Assembly: GCA_020746105.1 (NCBI GenBank)
Contig: CM036621.1
Span: 22,340,501-22,404,500 of the forward strand
Length of the DNA: 64,000 nucleotides
Source: Trogon surrucura
Taxonomy: Eukaryota; Chordata; Aves; Trogoniformes; Trogonidae
Reading direction: 5' to 3'
The notes beneath the pieces were generated by a model, which saw only the letters and a program-made list of their open reading frames with translations, had not been told where the DNA came from and searched no databases. A program made the translations under genes and the position numbers. Positions 42,501 to 57,500 of the stretch are shown here, piece by piece. Numbering within the stretch: the first letter of the stretch is position 1; each line of letters starts with the position of its first letter.

Positions 42501-45500
42501 AAGGGATACCAATATGTCTCCTCACGAAGTGCAGTTCCCTCACCAATACCTATGAACTTTGTTCTTTAACCCCAGTGCTCCCGCTCTGCTCACCACTGAC
42601 AGCAAGCTGCTCGTGTGCATTATGCTCACACGATAGCTGCCAGTGTATGAAACAAACCCCTACTTGCAATGGGTAAAAGGAAGGGTTAGCAATTGGAACC
42701 TAAAAAGCATATGGGCATAACATGCTGCGGGGCTGACTCTTCTAAGCAGACCATCAAGAGTAGGCTGCTGTACTACAAGAAAGGAATAAAGATGTGAGGA
42801 TGGTCTCAGCTTCAGCTATTGCCTTCACTGAGGAGAATTTTGTTCAATCCTTAAGGTCTCCCAACAAAAACATGCAGTTTAAAGAGCTGATGCTTGAGAG
42901 CTCTTTCCTACCTCTTTTTACATGAAGATGAGGTTTCATTTTCACTTATGTCACTGAGTAGGAAAGAGAGCTGCTGACAGAGACAAACAGAAGGAGCAGA
43001 AGGTATCTGCGATTTCTCTCTCCTGCCTGGCCAGAGCCAGCTTGCAGACCCCAAGCACCCACCAGCTAACTGAGGCTTTCAAACTTCATCTTATATTCTG
43101 AGACTGTAAGCAGAAGCAAAAAACTTCTAGGCTTCTCAAGAGAAAGGGCCGCCCAGAGGAATATATCTGCTGTCAACAGTGAAGAAATGATTATAGATGC
43201 CTTCAGAGTTCCCAGAGGAGAGGGTGCTGGAGGACAATAAGATTGAAGGCAGTAAGGAAAGAAGAAGAGGAAACATTTGAGCACATGTTTAGTGCAAAAT
43301 AAAGGTGTCAAAAAGAAAATTAATCAGGTACCAACAGATATGATGGGAAGAAATTCTTACCTTGGTGCTAGGAAGGAACAAGAGGATCTGAAATGACTTG
43401 TTTATGAGTATAAATCTTATTCAGTTGGCATTACTGAAAGCCAGTAGAAAAAGAAATTAGATCTCTCATCACAACTCTATGAGTAAGAGTTTCTGTGCTT
43501 CAAATGCCATTACCTGTTTCTAAGTCTCTGATAGCTCCAAATCAAAGGGCCTTACGAGCTTACAGAATAATGAAATAGTAGATAAAGCACAAAATAGGAC
43601 AGTAGGCGATGTCTGCTATAACAGTCACTCCAAAGAGTAAGATAACCAGCTCCTTAAAAAGCAATCAATAATTCACTGAGGAGAAAGAAAGCTCCGTTAA
43701 CCATCTGGAAGGCTAACTAAAATATTGGAGATGTCAGACTGTCCGCATTAAAATGACCTTGAAATTTCTAATTCAGAGGGTATGTCAAAGCACCCAAGAG
43801 GAAATTATATAAACATCATCTTGACATCCAGCAATTGATTTCAGCACAAAACGTAATTAACCATTCAGGAGATTCAGGTGGGTCATAACCTACTAATAAT
43901 TTGTTATATGCTAGGAGACTAAACCAGTTTTGCATAGATAAGGTCCTTAAAGATGAAACCAAGTGCAAATCATGTCAGCCAGGACAGAAACGTAACAGAT
44001 AACTAAGATCTGAGAACCATTAAAAAACCTAAGTTAGCAAAAAGAAATCTTAATGCTATGCTGCGATAAAGGCCAGATAGGAACAGAAGCATAAGCAACT
44101 GTAAGAAATCCTCAACACATAAAAAGTTGGAAGACAAAGAAAAAGTATACCTATGAGTAGGTAACATACTCTGGGAACTGAAAGAAAATGACAGTGGAAA
44201 TAAAAGAATTAACAGAATGTCTCAAGAGACTCAAAAATAGGTTTTGAGGTACATGAAGAACAAACAGAACCTAGCAATGGTCTTGTTCTTTTACAAATCG
44301 GCATAGTGGAATTGTTAATAAGAGGGTAGAAAAGATGACACATCCAATTACTATTTCCCTTCTGCATTTGAAAAAAAAAAAGAATAAGTCTGACATCCTA
44401 CTGCCTAATGAAGAAATACTTTCCAGATCAACAGTAACTAAGGACTCCTGACTGACAACAACCGAGGTCAGATGCTTGAAAATTAGCATGTTCATATAAA
44501 TTGTATTGAAGAGTTTTAGAGGAGTTTTCTGCTCTAAAGAGAGCAGTTATGGAGAGAGCAGCTCATTGGACCATTAACATTCATCCTCAGCATGTCTTGG
44601 AATACAAAGTAAACTCCACAGGACAAGGAAGAAGGCAAATGTTGTGACAACCTTAGAAAAGCATTAGTGTGACAGTTGGGACATCTGCCTGTCAAGCTGA
44701 CAATAACGCCAGGAAAAAATATTGTAATGACTTTATAAGGGGTTTTACTAATAAATACATACTACAACACATGCAATGCCAGTCAATAACAGGTTTATGA
44801 CTGAAGTGCCTTGTCAAATCAGTTCAATAAGATTCTTGAAAATTACAAGTTTGACTAATAAAGACTGAAAAACATGCATTAGAATGAGATACTTCAACAG
44901 CTCAATCAAGTTGCTTATCAAGCCATGATCTACATCACAGTCAATAAAAATGGGATGAGAGAAGGCTCTTTACCTACTAGGATACAGTATCATGAATGCT
45001 AACGGTCAGATGCAAGACATATTCAGACAGGACAAATTGTAAACTGTGAGGGTAACTAGCAAACAGAACAATTTGACATCAGTTGTCTCAGAGTCAGCGT
45101 GCATCTATAATTTGTATCATGCTCTTAAAACCTACAGAGAGAAAATATCCTTGTGTGATATACATTCAAATGCTTCAGATTTAATGTGAAAACCAACCAA
45201 AGGAGTAACCCACCTCAAGAAAAGAAACAAAAGGCTTTGAGATAAAAAAAAGTTTGCCTCAAATAATATTTTCTCCTCTTGAAGCAGTTGAGGAATACAG
45301 ACACCTCCATCCAGAAGCACAAAAGCAACGTTGCTTCAGATATTGGCAAAAAGGAAACACACTCATTACCCCTATAATCAGCTGGGCTACAGTGAGGATA
45401 CTATCTTCAGGGTAAAAGACTGAAGTCTGTTTTTAAAAAAAATCACTGAAAAAACTACATAAGAGGATGCAGAGGAGCACATCAATGCACACCTGTAATT

Positions 45501-48500
45501 AGAATAACTATAATATGAAGAGTGCAAGCCTTTTCCCTATTTTCTGATTTATTTTTTTTCCTTACAAAAGATAAATCATAGCATTGTAGATGGGAATCTG
45601 CCTGCCCTGGAGTTTCCTAAGTCCTCTGGAAATCAAGGCAAATTGGACTGCATCCGTGTGGCCCTTTGTAAGTGACAGTCTTTAGTGATGCACAATGAAC
45701 AAGGAGGCTGGGGTAACAACAGCCATCTGCAGAACTAAAGAGAAGCAAAGTTTCTTTCTAATGGCAGATGTAGAGAGGTAACTATCCATTCAGAGGGAGC
45801 TTGCTATGAGGCAGAGAAAGGCTTAGATTAGCAATCGTGGGAGTGCTCAAACAAGGTTGCTTTGTTTGTACGCCATCCCAGAGCTCAAGGACTACTGCAG
45901 CATGAGTCTGAGTTGATCCAGTTATGGATAGAGGAAAAAAATGCCAAGTTCAAACTTAGGGACAAACGGATTATTTGCTTTTGGGTAAACTATGTTGAGA
46001 ATTCAGAAGTCAAATCTCTCCCACAGAAACTGGAAATATGGCTGCTTTCACATTGCAGTAGCTGAAATGTAACATAACCCCTGTTTCAGTGAGAGAGAAC
46101 CTACTTCAAGCTGCCTTGCTTCTGCTGACAGACAGATGCAAGCATACACCCCTTTCCACCATGACCGGACACCTGATAGGGGATAAGCTGTTACCCTGCA
46201 ATAACTCACTCATATGTCCATAGCCCAGTTATAAGCCTCTCCTCCAACCTCACAGTGGCTTCTGATGCCACAGATTTTAATTAGAGCAAGTAGGCACTGT
46301 CCCACGCCTCTAAACTCTTACTTCCCTGCTCTATGCTCCAGATGCTATAGCTTTCTGGAGGTAGCTTTGTTAGCTCTTAGCAGTCTGGACTTAATTGTCT
46401 GTGGCACACACATTCTCCAGTTCTTTGCAGCATAACAGGTTGCTCAGTCTGAGCCACAAATATCTATACACAAGTCTCCTTACCTCGATTGTGCTGCAAG
46501 AGGACAATAGTGGGATTGACGATTGTGGTAGAGGGATAGGCAGAGGAAGACTTGCTGATTGAAGTGAAGGAGGTTGGATAGTCACTGCCAGTGCCAGGCT
46601 GGGGCACTTCATTTAGCACAGGACCTGGGTCCTGAAAAGGAGAGCAACACATAGTTAGCAGCATGCGGAATGCTGCTACACTGGGAAAATCTGGAAAAAA
46701 AAGTCACAATTTTAAGCCGAATGAGAAGCATAATCACGGGAAATTTTAGTAAAAAAGGAGTAAGCACGAGTATTACCCTGCTCCTTGTACATACCCTGCT
46801 CGTTGTTAATGCAATTAGTTTGCTAAGGCAATACTATAATTATTTGGTGTTGGGTTTCACAAATCCAACCCAAAAAGGAGGCACTAAATTAATCTGGCAG
46901 ACTCTCTGGAGCAAATAGAGTGCCAGAAATGAGCCAATCTGGTTGCAGGGAAAGACACAGACATATTTACCCTATACATACACACACAAACATTTGTTTT
47001 GCAAGTATTTCTTTCATAGCAAGAAGTCAGACGTGCAAAACACATGCAATTCTGGAGTGAAAGATTATTACTGCAGTTGGTTTGGAAAGGAAGGTCTGAG
47101 GAACAAGGTTAGCACCATCACTCAGGAGATAGTGTGACACCTACCTGGTTAAAATAATGAAATATTAAAAAAACCCAAATCGACAAAGAGTAGAAAGTAG
47201 GACTTTGGCAAGGAAGATACTCAACGTGGCTATGCAACTGGAGCACAGATAGTAAGCCGCTCTTGTTCTCCTGAAGCATCCAACTCCATTATTTGCTTAT
47301 TTCAAACCCACCTCTGGTATCACCACAGCTCTGGTAGTTTTGTAGAAATACAAGCTATGTCAGCAGGGAGACTTAGAAAAATCTCATTGCAGGGATGCCA
47401 GGTTTTTCTTCGTAGTAAAGGGAAAAGGTTAAGAAGGGACGATGACCAAGACTGGGCTGAGATTTTTCAAAGCTTCTTAAGGAATTTGGACACACAATTA
47501 CTGTTAATGGGGAATGAGCATTCAAACAAAGAGAGCATCTAACAGTGTACCAAATTTCTGTTCTCCTGCTATTCCATTATCAGACTGAAAGGCTGCAGAC
47601 CACTGTTTTGTAAAATGGAGCTGAGCATTCAGGGGATTTTCAATCACTATTAAAAACCCACCTGAATACGTATAGAATATTGCTCCAGAAGAACATTTAC
47701 TTCTGTCTTTTCTGGCCAAGTGCAACTCAGCAGCCCTCATACACATCAGCTTCGGGTGAAAGGACTGACAGGATCAGGCAGGGGGCTGAGCAGGCATCAG
47801 CAAATCCAGTCACAGAGCTCAGCAACAGAATCACAGAATCATAGAATGTTCGGGGTTGGAAGGGGCCTCTAGAGATCATCTAGTCCAACCTCCTTGCAAG
47901 GCAGAATCACCTAGGGCAGGCCACACAGGAATGCATCCAGTCAGGATAAATAAAAGTGAAAATTAGTCATACCAGAACAAGCACCTACAGTCTCTCCAGC
48001 CTACATGGGAAACAGGGAAGAAGAATCCTGTTCCGCTGGATGGAGGTGATCTTGCTCCAAGCAGCACCTGATCAGTCCACGAGGACAGAAACAAATCAAT
48101 GGTCTTCAGAAATAGATATCCCTAGGAGAAAGACTCAGCCCCATTTTGCTTGCTGTGATAATATTTCAAAAAATACAATTTGGGAAAAGAAGTAGGAGTC
48201 AGGGAGAAGTATGAGAGTTGGGTTTGAGCTTCACTTTGATAACTAAAATATAAAGAATGCCTCAAAGAGGGATGTCAGATCAGGATAGGCTCAGCAGCCC
48301 CAGCTAAGACACCGAAGTGGGTGAATGAAGACAATTCAAATCATTGTGGAAAACAGCTGTGATTACACGCCTGAAGTGAGCATGCCCAAAAATGTTTCAA
48401 AAAAAAGGAAAATCAGGTACAACATAATTTCCGCTACTCGTCTATGACTTGGATGCACGCTGAATTTTTCTGGAGCCTGCAGACAGGCTCCACTCTGAAA

Positions 48501-51500
48501 ACACCACAACCCCTCTCAAACTTTCATTGCTCTCTGCAGTGAAAAAAAACCAAAACCCACACTGATTTCAACAGAAGCAGAAAGACCAATGCTGAGAACT
48601 TTTGAAAATATCATTCTTGGTTGCTTTTTTTCTTTTTTTTCCCCTCCATATGCCTGTTTGCTGGATCCCTATAGAGTCAGAATGTAGAGAGAGCATCAAC
48701 ACAAGAGGAGAGGGTTTCTGTTGAATTTGTTACTTGTCCTTACAAGAAACCGTATAAAAATAAATAAATTTTAGTTGTAAGCCTTCCAGTACAAGGAGGG
48801 TCAGGTACTTTTTGCCTCCTCTGCAATGTTAATTGAGAGCTACTTTTCCTTCTTGTCCCTGAGGACTTTCTAAAACAGGTGGTGTGCTTAAAGAGAAACA
48901 AAACTTAATCCAAGAAGTACACAGTAAATTCCAAGTTAAAACTATTGGCAATTAAATTCCTCAAAATTCTCAAAGAGAAACAATTCCACACTGAAAAGGC
49001 ACTCCCCTTAATCTATCCCAAAGCACCTACATATCCAGAAGACTCTTAGCTCAGTAACTGATATTACTGCTTGTAGGTCACTGGATACTGGCAGCAATCT
49101 CACACTGCTATCAACAGGGATTTGGGTAGAGACCTTACACTCTTGTGGCTCCACAGGGAACAGAAAACCAGCCCTAACCTTTAACTCGCTTGCTGTTGCT
49201 GCTTTAAATATTATTCAAACACAATTAAGGACGCTATTAAAAGAGCCCGAAGAGATGAGTTAGTTGCAGCTATTCTGTTCATACAGCATTCATTATTTTG
49301 AGCAAATCCCATGAAGGCTCTTAACGTGTGCATCATCTAGCAGAACGGGCACAAATGGAGAGAGTCAAATGTTGTTGCGAGAAGTCAATAGAAAGTTCAA
49401 AGCTGTACAAGGCAGGCAAGAGGCATGCACTACCACAGGACGTAAACAAGGTTTCAGTTGTCATGCTGCTGGCAGGGAGTGAGTCATCACTCCTCTCTCA
49501 AGTTTAGTATCGCAAGGAGAAAGTAATTTTAATCTGGGAATACAAATTTAGGAAAAGGGCGAGGAGGGTACTTGGCAAGCTTACTGTATGTGAGATGACT
49601 CCAGTGATCTCAGGCTTCAAGCCCCTGTGCAAAGCCCCTGTGACTGGAGGGACAAGTGAAGGTGGTGATGAGAAGAATGGTAGTTTCGGGTAAACAGAGG
49701 GTAATGTGCCAGATGCAGAGGGTGCTTGGTTATGGTGGGAACCCCTCTGGAGATGTGGGGGAATGAAATCATCTAGAGTCGGAAAAGTCAAGGGTGAGCC
49801 AGAAGAAACAGTCTCAGGGAACACGGAGCCTTGCCCGAAAGGAACCAGAGGCGGTGGTGGAGTGCTGGAGCTGCCTTCGTGCTGTCTGTCTGGATTAACC
49901 TGGAGGAGGGGGACTACTATAACCCCAGGCTGAGCTGTGGTGGTGGCAGTGGCATCCTGTAGGAAACAAGGTGTTGTTATGCAATGGGGGAGATTGCCTT
50001 TAGTCTAATTTAGTACTTTAGTTTAATGCAGCCATATAGTGTAGTGCAAAGATGCACCCAAAATTGTATGAGGCCCCAACAGATTTTCCTTCTTTAGGGG
50101 GACATGCTTCTTCGGTCCTGCAGCCCTAGCCTCTACGATCATGCACGATTTTCCACAAAAATCTTCCTTTCCCTCACCACCCCTCTTCTCCAGTTCTGTG
50201 CTGCAAGGCTAAATCAAACCACAGAACAGCTCTGCATTCACCATCACTCAAGACGCACCAGCCATCATATTAGTTTGCTTCGTTTACACCTCCCTAAACC
50301 AGAAAGATCCTTGCCATCCCAGTCCAGCCCCCTACAAACACCACACACACACACACACACACACAGAGATCAATGTTGGGGTGTTAAGTATTATCAAGGA
50401 GAAGACCACAAGAATTAGGTGGCACAATGAGTGCTCAGACATTAGGCAGGAGGGGAATAAAGCATTAAGGGAACCTCGTAATGAATTAAAGAACCGTTCA
50501 CATAGCTGAAAGAAAACAAGGTTATGGAGAAAACATGTACCATGCTGCGTCCCATTGCCTTGTATGGTGGCTGTCGCTGCTGAGTAAGGTAAGGCTCTTT
50601 TCTCATCCTGTCCTCTGTGGCAGCTGTGCTCTGGGGCTCTAGCACTTTGTCCCTCACAGCTTGCGGAGGTGATGACTGAGTCCGGGACGGCTGGCCCGCA
50701 TCATAACTAACTGCGTCTTTACTGAGGACAATGTAAAAGTACGGCCTGGGAGGAATAGGAGGAGGAGGAGGAGCAGGAAGAGACTTTCCAGTATCTGTTA
50801 CAGAGGAAACAATGTCGGTGGCTGGTGCCTGAGTGAGCTCAGCGCCCAAAGTGGTGCTGGCTGCTGGGTCATGTGCAGTGCCAGTGGAATTTTCAGATGC
50901 GGCTGAGCAAGTGCTGTTAGATAAACAAGCTACATATAGTTTGGTGACCTTTTTATCCGCCTTCGTCTCATGACTGGAATTCATTCCAGCCTTACTACTG
51001 GGATCTGCCCTGTCAGGGTTGCGTTGGATGGATGATGCATCTGACAAAGAGCAACTTTCCAGGAGTGGCTGCCCAGCATGCACCTCGTCTTTGGCGCCTA
51101 AAGAGGGAGAATACCCTGTCGGCAAGCCTTGCTTCCCACTGGGAACAGCCCCATAGGGAGTAGGTGATGAGAAATAACACCGTGCACTGGCATTTGGTGA
51201 TGCACGCTGTGTATAAGGCTTGGGTGCATTCAGGTACACACAGTCCATGATGGGCACTGGCAACAGATTGGTCACTTTAGTGTCAGTGCGAGGACGCCAT
51301 GCAAAGCTTTCCTCTTTGGGAAGAGGAGGACGGGGAGGAGCAAGGGCCTGCCCACACGGAGTCAAGAAGAGAAGGAGAAAGGAAGCAGCACCAAATGAAG
51401 GGGAAAAGGAAGGAAAAAAATAAATTTGAAGAATGAATTCAGTCATTAGACTTGGGTTAAGCAGGTTTTAATACAGCAAGAACAAAAAGCAAATACAGTA

Positions 51501-54500
51501 TCCGGAAGGCCAGTGCAGAACTCACATACATATCACACATTCTCTCTCTCTTAATACTGCTCACTGCAGCACACAAACCCTACCCAGCTCTCAAGTCCCT
51601 GCCTACACATTTCTCTCTCTGGGCAAAATAAACCTCAGTGCTGCATTGTTTCAAGAGGCCTGCACAGCAACACCCATCATGCCCGCGGGAAGGCCTGGGT
51701 CAAGGTTTAATATCCTGGCTAACTAAACCCAGGCTCATGCCTGTGCAACTAAATACTTCCCAGCACTGGGGACAGTTGAATTGTAAAGTCAAATTCAGAG
51801 CTCTAGGCCATCTCTGCATGTTAAGTGCACTGCCAAAAAATGAACATTGCGAAGTCTCACCACTGCTAATGAAAGCAGACATGATGTGAATACTATAGAC
51901 TCCCACAGCCGGCTAAAAAAGAAGTCAGCATTTCTTTCTTCTAAAAGCTAGCTCTTGAATTCTCTTCAGGATTTTTCACTTGTGAAAACACTTCAGAAAG
52001 ACTAGAACAATTACAGTTTCTTGAGGAATCAAGTTTGTAAGAATTTGCCTCCAAACATCAACATATAAATCTGGCTTCTAGTAAATAATAAAAAACCGCC
52101 AAGCTTTACTGTTTTGGTACTTTGCAACACACAGATTGCTAAGTCCACAACTGCCTTCTGACTGAGACTCCAATTCCAATTACAGTGAATTTTTTTTCTG
52201 AAAGACAAACTGTTTTGAAATAAAATAACTTAGCAATAGAGAAGTTTCATTTTATTTATAGCTTTGCTGTCAGTAGCTGAAAACTATAAACTACTGAGAG
52301 GAAGAGAATTAAAACACCCACCTACTGAACAGTAGACTCCCTGTGTTCTTGAAAGTTAACCCTCTGGAGCTATGAAAGTAGGTTTTACTCACACACTGTT
52401 GTCACGTCTTTAAGGGAAAAGGCTGGGTAAGCCACTGCTAAAATGGCCAAACCCAGAGAATTAAAATATCTTAACAGCTTTTAACATTGAATTCTGAAAA
52501 AACACACCTCCTTTAACATACATCCACACATGACAGGAGCTACTTTTGTTACATGGATATAGACCTAGAATAGTTTCACAAAACTACAGCTGCTGTCCCA
52601 AATTCTACTGCCCTCATGCCACTCATCTTTTCCTCCCCTTTCCTAATGTGTAAGGGAGTGGAGAAGTGGCTTGATAAGTGCTCCTTCTAATGGGTTTCTG
52701 CTTCGGGAACAGGTTCACTCCTTTGGATTCCTTAAGAAGAGTAGTTTCAGTATGGAGACTTCGGAGTGCCACAGTATTTGCCTAGGTTAGGCAAAGCCTC
52801 GCTTTACCACTACATAGTACTATCAGCAAATACTAATTGATCACCTGCAACTGCTGTTTTCCATTTTCTTCCATTTCACCCTAGTTTGGATGGCAGTCCT
52901 TGAGATTTCTCTGAGAAGTACTATGTGCACCAGTGCTCTTTCTGTTTGTCAACATGATCAATATGGGACCACAGGACGGCTGTAAGTATTGGGTAATATC
53001 TTCCTTAGGGTGTCATTCCTTCCCATGCATCATCTGAGTCGTGCCTTCATAGAATCATAGAATGGCCTAGGCTGGAAGGGACCTTAGAGATCATTTAATC
53101 CAACGTCCCTGTCATGGGCAGGGACACCTTTCAACTAGATCATGCAACACATGAGAACCTAACGGGAATCAAACCTGTGACCTTTGGTGTTTCAGCACCA
53201 CACTCTAACTGAGTGAGCTAAACCCATTTGCTTTGGGAGGAGACTTCCTCCACTTTCACTTAAAATTTCAGGAATAGTGTCTGTTCTGTGGCATTACTAC
53301 AGGTCCTTGATGATGGGCACAGTCACTCTGACAGGGGACAAGGCTTTAAAGGGATTCTGTTTCACATAAAGTGGTTTCTAGTGAAAGGTTTCCTTAACAG
53401 CTTTCAGACTGCTTCTGTGCAGATCAATCACCCAAAAGAAAAAGGATGAAGTTATACCTCTCTTAGCAGATTGACCTCAACAATTTATCTTCATGTACAA
53501 ACAATTTTTTCTTTGTTGGCTTATATCAGTTACAGTGTTAAAACTGAAAGGCATTTCCCCAGTATCTTGTTTTTTCACTTAGGGTCTAACCGCTTTCAGC
53601 CTGCAGCAATCTCTAGGAAACAGACCAACATGAAAGACAAAACAGCAACAGATGACCTTTTTTTCTAGCAAATAAATAGTGTTGTCCTCCTCTTTCATTC
53701 ACCAAGGCGTGCCTGAACACATAAGCTCCACAGCACCCTGCTGACATCAGTGTTGTCCCCATTTTAAAGGTAGTTAAAAGCTGAGGCACAGCAACTTACC
53801 CAAGTCTGCAGCAAAGTTTGGAGTTCAATTCACGACTCCTGACCGCAAATCCAGTGCTTGAACCCAGATGATCACCCTCAGGGTCACAGAAGAAAGGCTT
53901 ACCTGTGGCTTGCTGTCTGAGGAAAGGTTCAGACGCACACTCCTATAACCCTTGGCAGCCAGAGAAGATGGTTGGGCATCCCCATTGGCATCGGTGTTAG
54001 ATGATGACTTCCAATCGTCTACGAGGGGAAGGGAAATTCAGATCACAGAGGACTCCCTCCAGCTACAGGACGAGCAAAAGGAAAGGACTCTCTTCTTCCT
54101 TTTTTTTTTTTTTTCCTTTTTTTTTTTTTCCCAGGCAACAACATATACTTCCAAGAAAGCAATAGAAGCAACAACATAAGCAGCCAATGTTTGTACCTGT
54201 TTCTGTGTTTTCCGGCTCCAGACCTAAGCATTTCACAGAAAGGAGGGATGTAAGAGGTGAGGGTAGAGGACAGACAAGAGAGGAAAAGAAAGGGGGAAAA
54301 AATAAACCATTACATTTACAGAAAACATGTACCAACTGAAGAGTCAAGCTACTTCATTTCACACATAAAATGCTTTCTGACAGGGCTGCCTAATTACCAT
54401 AGAGACCAGCCCTAAACATGATGCCCTCCTTGTTTCTGACCTTTGTAAACACAAGGCAATTCATTCAGAGCAATGAAGAAACAATTGTTCATTGACATTC

Positions 54501-57500
54501 TCATTTCAGAGGCAAAAAGGCAGCCCAGCTAGCTACTTTCTAAAGCTGCAGCTTCACATTCGGACACCACAAATTACTGGAAATGAAGGGACCCTGCATT
54601 CAGCCATGATACGGGCTATGAAGACATTTATCCTTATGAATATCACTATATATGATTAACTGAGATAACAGACTGCCAACAAATAGATCAGGTTTTGCAG
54701 ACTAAATGCATGTGCATGAGAGAGTTATAAAATATGATGTCACTTTACGACCCAGTCCCTGCAGCTAGATGCATTGGTCTCATCATATATTTACCCACCT
54801 CCCACTGGGCTCCTCCCCAACCCTCTACCCATTCTGCTGTTTAAGTTATATGCAAAAAGTGCTTCCAGCTCCTAAGTACATTTCATAAAGAGATTGAGAG
54901 AGTAAGCAAAGGAAGTATTAATGAGCTGATTTCCATAGTAATGGGATCATTGCCATTCAAGTTGCTGGAAATTTATGAAGCCATCAACAGAAAGGAGAGA
55001 AGCAATGGTAGGGGGTAGGAGTGAAGAAACAGAATGGCAAGCATGAAAAGAGCGTAGGTCACAGGTGAAGCGAAATGGCAGGAGAAGACAGAGCAGAAAG
55101 CAGCACATTTAGGCTGGAATTAATGGAATTGCCCTTCCTCCAACAATACAGCAAGAAACCATGTATGCTTTGCTTTCAAGAGCAAGTATGACTCCCTCCC
55201 CCCTCCCCCTGCCTTTGGGAGTTCACCCTCTCTTCCAGACCCACGACTCTGGCCAGGTTTGTTATGCTTTGCCTGTCTCCCACAATTAAGTAATTACACG
55301 TCTGCTATTGAAAGATGGCAGAGCTCTGTGGCAACGCTGTCTGTCTGGGACACTATCCCCACTCCCTTGACAACCCAAGTGAATGATACTGTGGCAGTAG
55401 CACCACTCAGCCTCTTTCTGTTTCACCTCACATCTGGGATAAAAAGGAGATGACTTGGGCTTGCAAGGAAAAAAAAAAGTTAAAAATAAAAATTTGAGAG
55501 GTTATGGTGCTCCTGACAGCAAAAGAGAGATGTAAATAAACTTAAGCCAATGAGTGTTCACAAAACCCGCACTAGGAGAGAACAGGAGTCAGTCTCCCTT
55601 CACCAATCTGTTTTTTGCGAAAGGTTTCCAACTATGCTACAGGGTTTGGAGCTTTAAATCAAAGCTAAAAAAAGTCACCCCAAGATCCCAGACTGACCTT
55701 TCCTGAGGTTATTGTAACATACTGCAGTTAACCTTCCACCCACTTACTTTCAGGTCGCTCAACATCCTGAGGACATGGTGAAGTGATAGTCTGATTCTCT
55801 TCATAGGCTGGAGATGCCCGTAGGGTCACGGCTCCTTTTCCACTGCAGACTTTTGTGGGATCTGTTTCTACAGGAAATCCACACACACAGAGGAGAAACA
55901 TTGAAACAGATGATACAAAGCTATTAGGAGCCATCAGAGCTTTACAGAGTAATTTTAGCATGGTTGCCTCTGGGTGAATCAATCTAGTAATGTTTATGCA
56001 GATGAAGATTAGCTCTGGATTTAAAGCATTGAGAAATCAAAGCAGTTTCATATTCATGTAACTGAAGAATATAGAAGTAAGTTCTGAATCAGTGTAACAG
56101 AACTAAGAAAGGAGGAAAAAGGATGAATGTTTGAACCAAATTTCACAGGTCCATTTGCTTTATTTGGTCTGCTTTGTGTGGAGATATTGTACTGGCAAGG
56201 ACATTCTGCAATTACACCTGTGGCTCTTCTATAGGGGTGTTCCAGTGGCATAAAGCCATATCATCTGTGTGCTGAAGCCTTAAAAATGTCTTTGTGCAGG
56301 ACTGAAAGAGAAAAAAAAAAAAAAGTCTTATGACCACTGGAAGATAAAGCCCTGTAACTACACTGAATATGATCTAGAGGCAGGGCACTGCAAGCCACCT
56401 ACTTGTCATCTCCTCCTGTTTCATGGTAGTGTTTCATCTTTTGATACAGAACCCAAATTCCAAACACTAGAAGATTTAACATATACTTGTTCAGATCACC
56501 CTGTGTGCCAGATACCAGATCATGCGAGTGTCCTTGCTGAGGCCCAATTCAGCACAGCTTCTGTGCAGGCTTACCTTTCTGCATTTCAATCCATGATTTT
56601 TTTTTTTTTCTTCTGTCATCCTATTAAGTAATAACAAATCACTACTTCACGGCTATCTTCCTCCCCTTACTTAAAATCCTTTCAGAGAGTTGTTTCCTCT
56701 AAGATACCTATAGAAACAATAAGCCTAAAGACTCTTTCACTCATCTGAGCTACTTCCACAGGAACACACATCACTGGCCTTTCTCATGCACTATTTACTG
56801 ACCCTCCAGCTGCCATCAGACTTTACTTTGACCTACATAAACAGAGGTTTTAGTCCTACCATGACAGCGTATTGGAAGCCTGAAGAGGTACTGAGCATGT
56901 GCTGTGTTACACAAACGACAACACAACGAATTTTATTTGCACGGAGTGAAGACCATGCTATCTCTGCATGGGGAGCGATGAAGCTCCTCCCTAGGAACTG
57001 TTATTATAATGAAAGTTGTGCCTTCAGACTGAACAGCAGGGGTGAAGGCTGCTGCTTAGTGCCCAGACAACAACCCATGTTTGTGCAGATCAATATTCCC
57101 TGGGTAAGATAATGTCCCATTAAATCACACCAGTACAGTGCCTACAGACCAGTACAGTGCCTACAGACCATGACAATGCATTGGCTGAGGCTGCAAAACA
57201 CACAAACCACAGCCAAGGTGCCCACAATACAGGGAAACATCAGTAGTGCCAGATGGACAACAGCAGTAAGGGGAAAGACTCAGCAAATGTCCAACACCTG
57301 GCTCACATCGAAAGCCCTCTATGTTGGAATCACCACACTTCAATCTTCAGAGATTTCACAAAGAGCATAGCTTCAGGTCCACACTTAGGACTGGAGGAAG
57401 GATGGAATATGTAAGGAACAGGAGGATACTTTTCAACAGTTCAGCCTTTAGTTAATTTAGGCAGCACCGAGGCAGCCTCTGTGAGGGGAAAGATTATCCA

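Larger units (their letters stand above)
51348..53902. other. SORBS1 intron, 2.6 kb
   Basis: Upstream of the 807-nt cassette. Holds the tRNA/CR1 SINE-like element and a MIR-like fossil, both listed separately. Acceptor side (51348-51420) has a good pyrimidine tract. Confidence 0.55.

Noticed and set aside
53150..53225. A functional tRNA-Ile gene
   Set aside because: The anticodon loop is one base short, the arms have mismatches, and it is fused to a CR1 tail, so it is a SINE head and not a tRNA gene.
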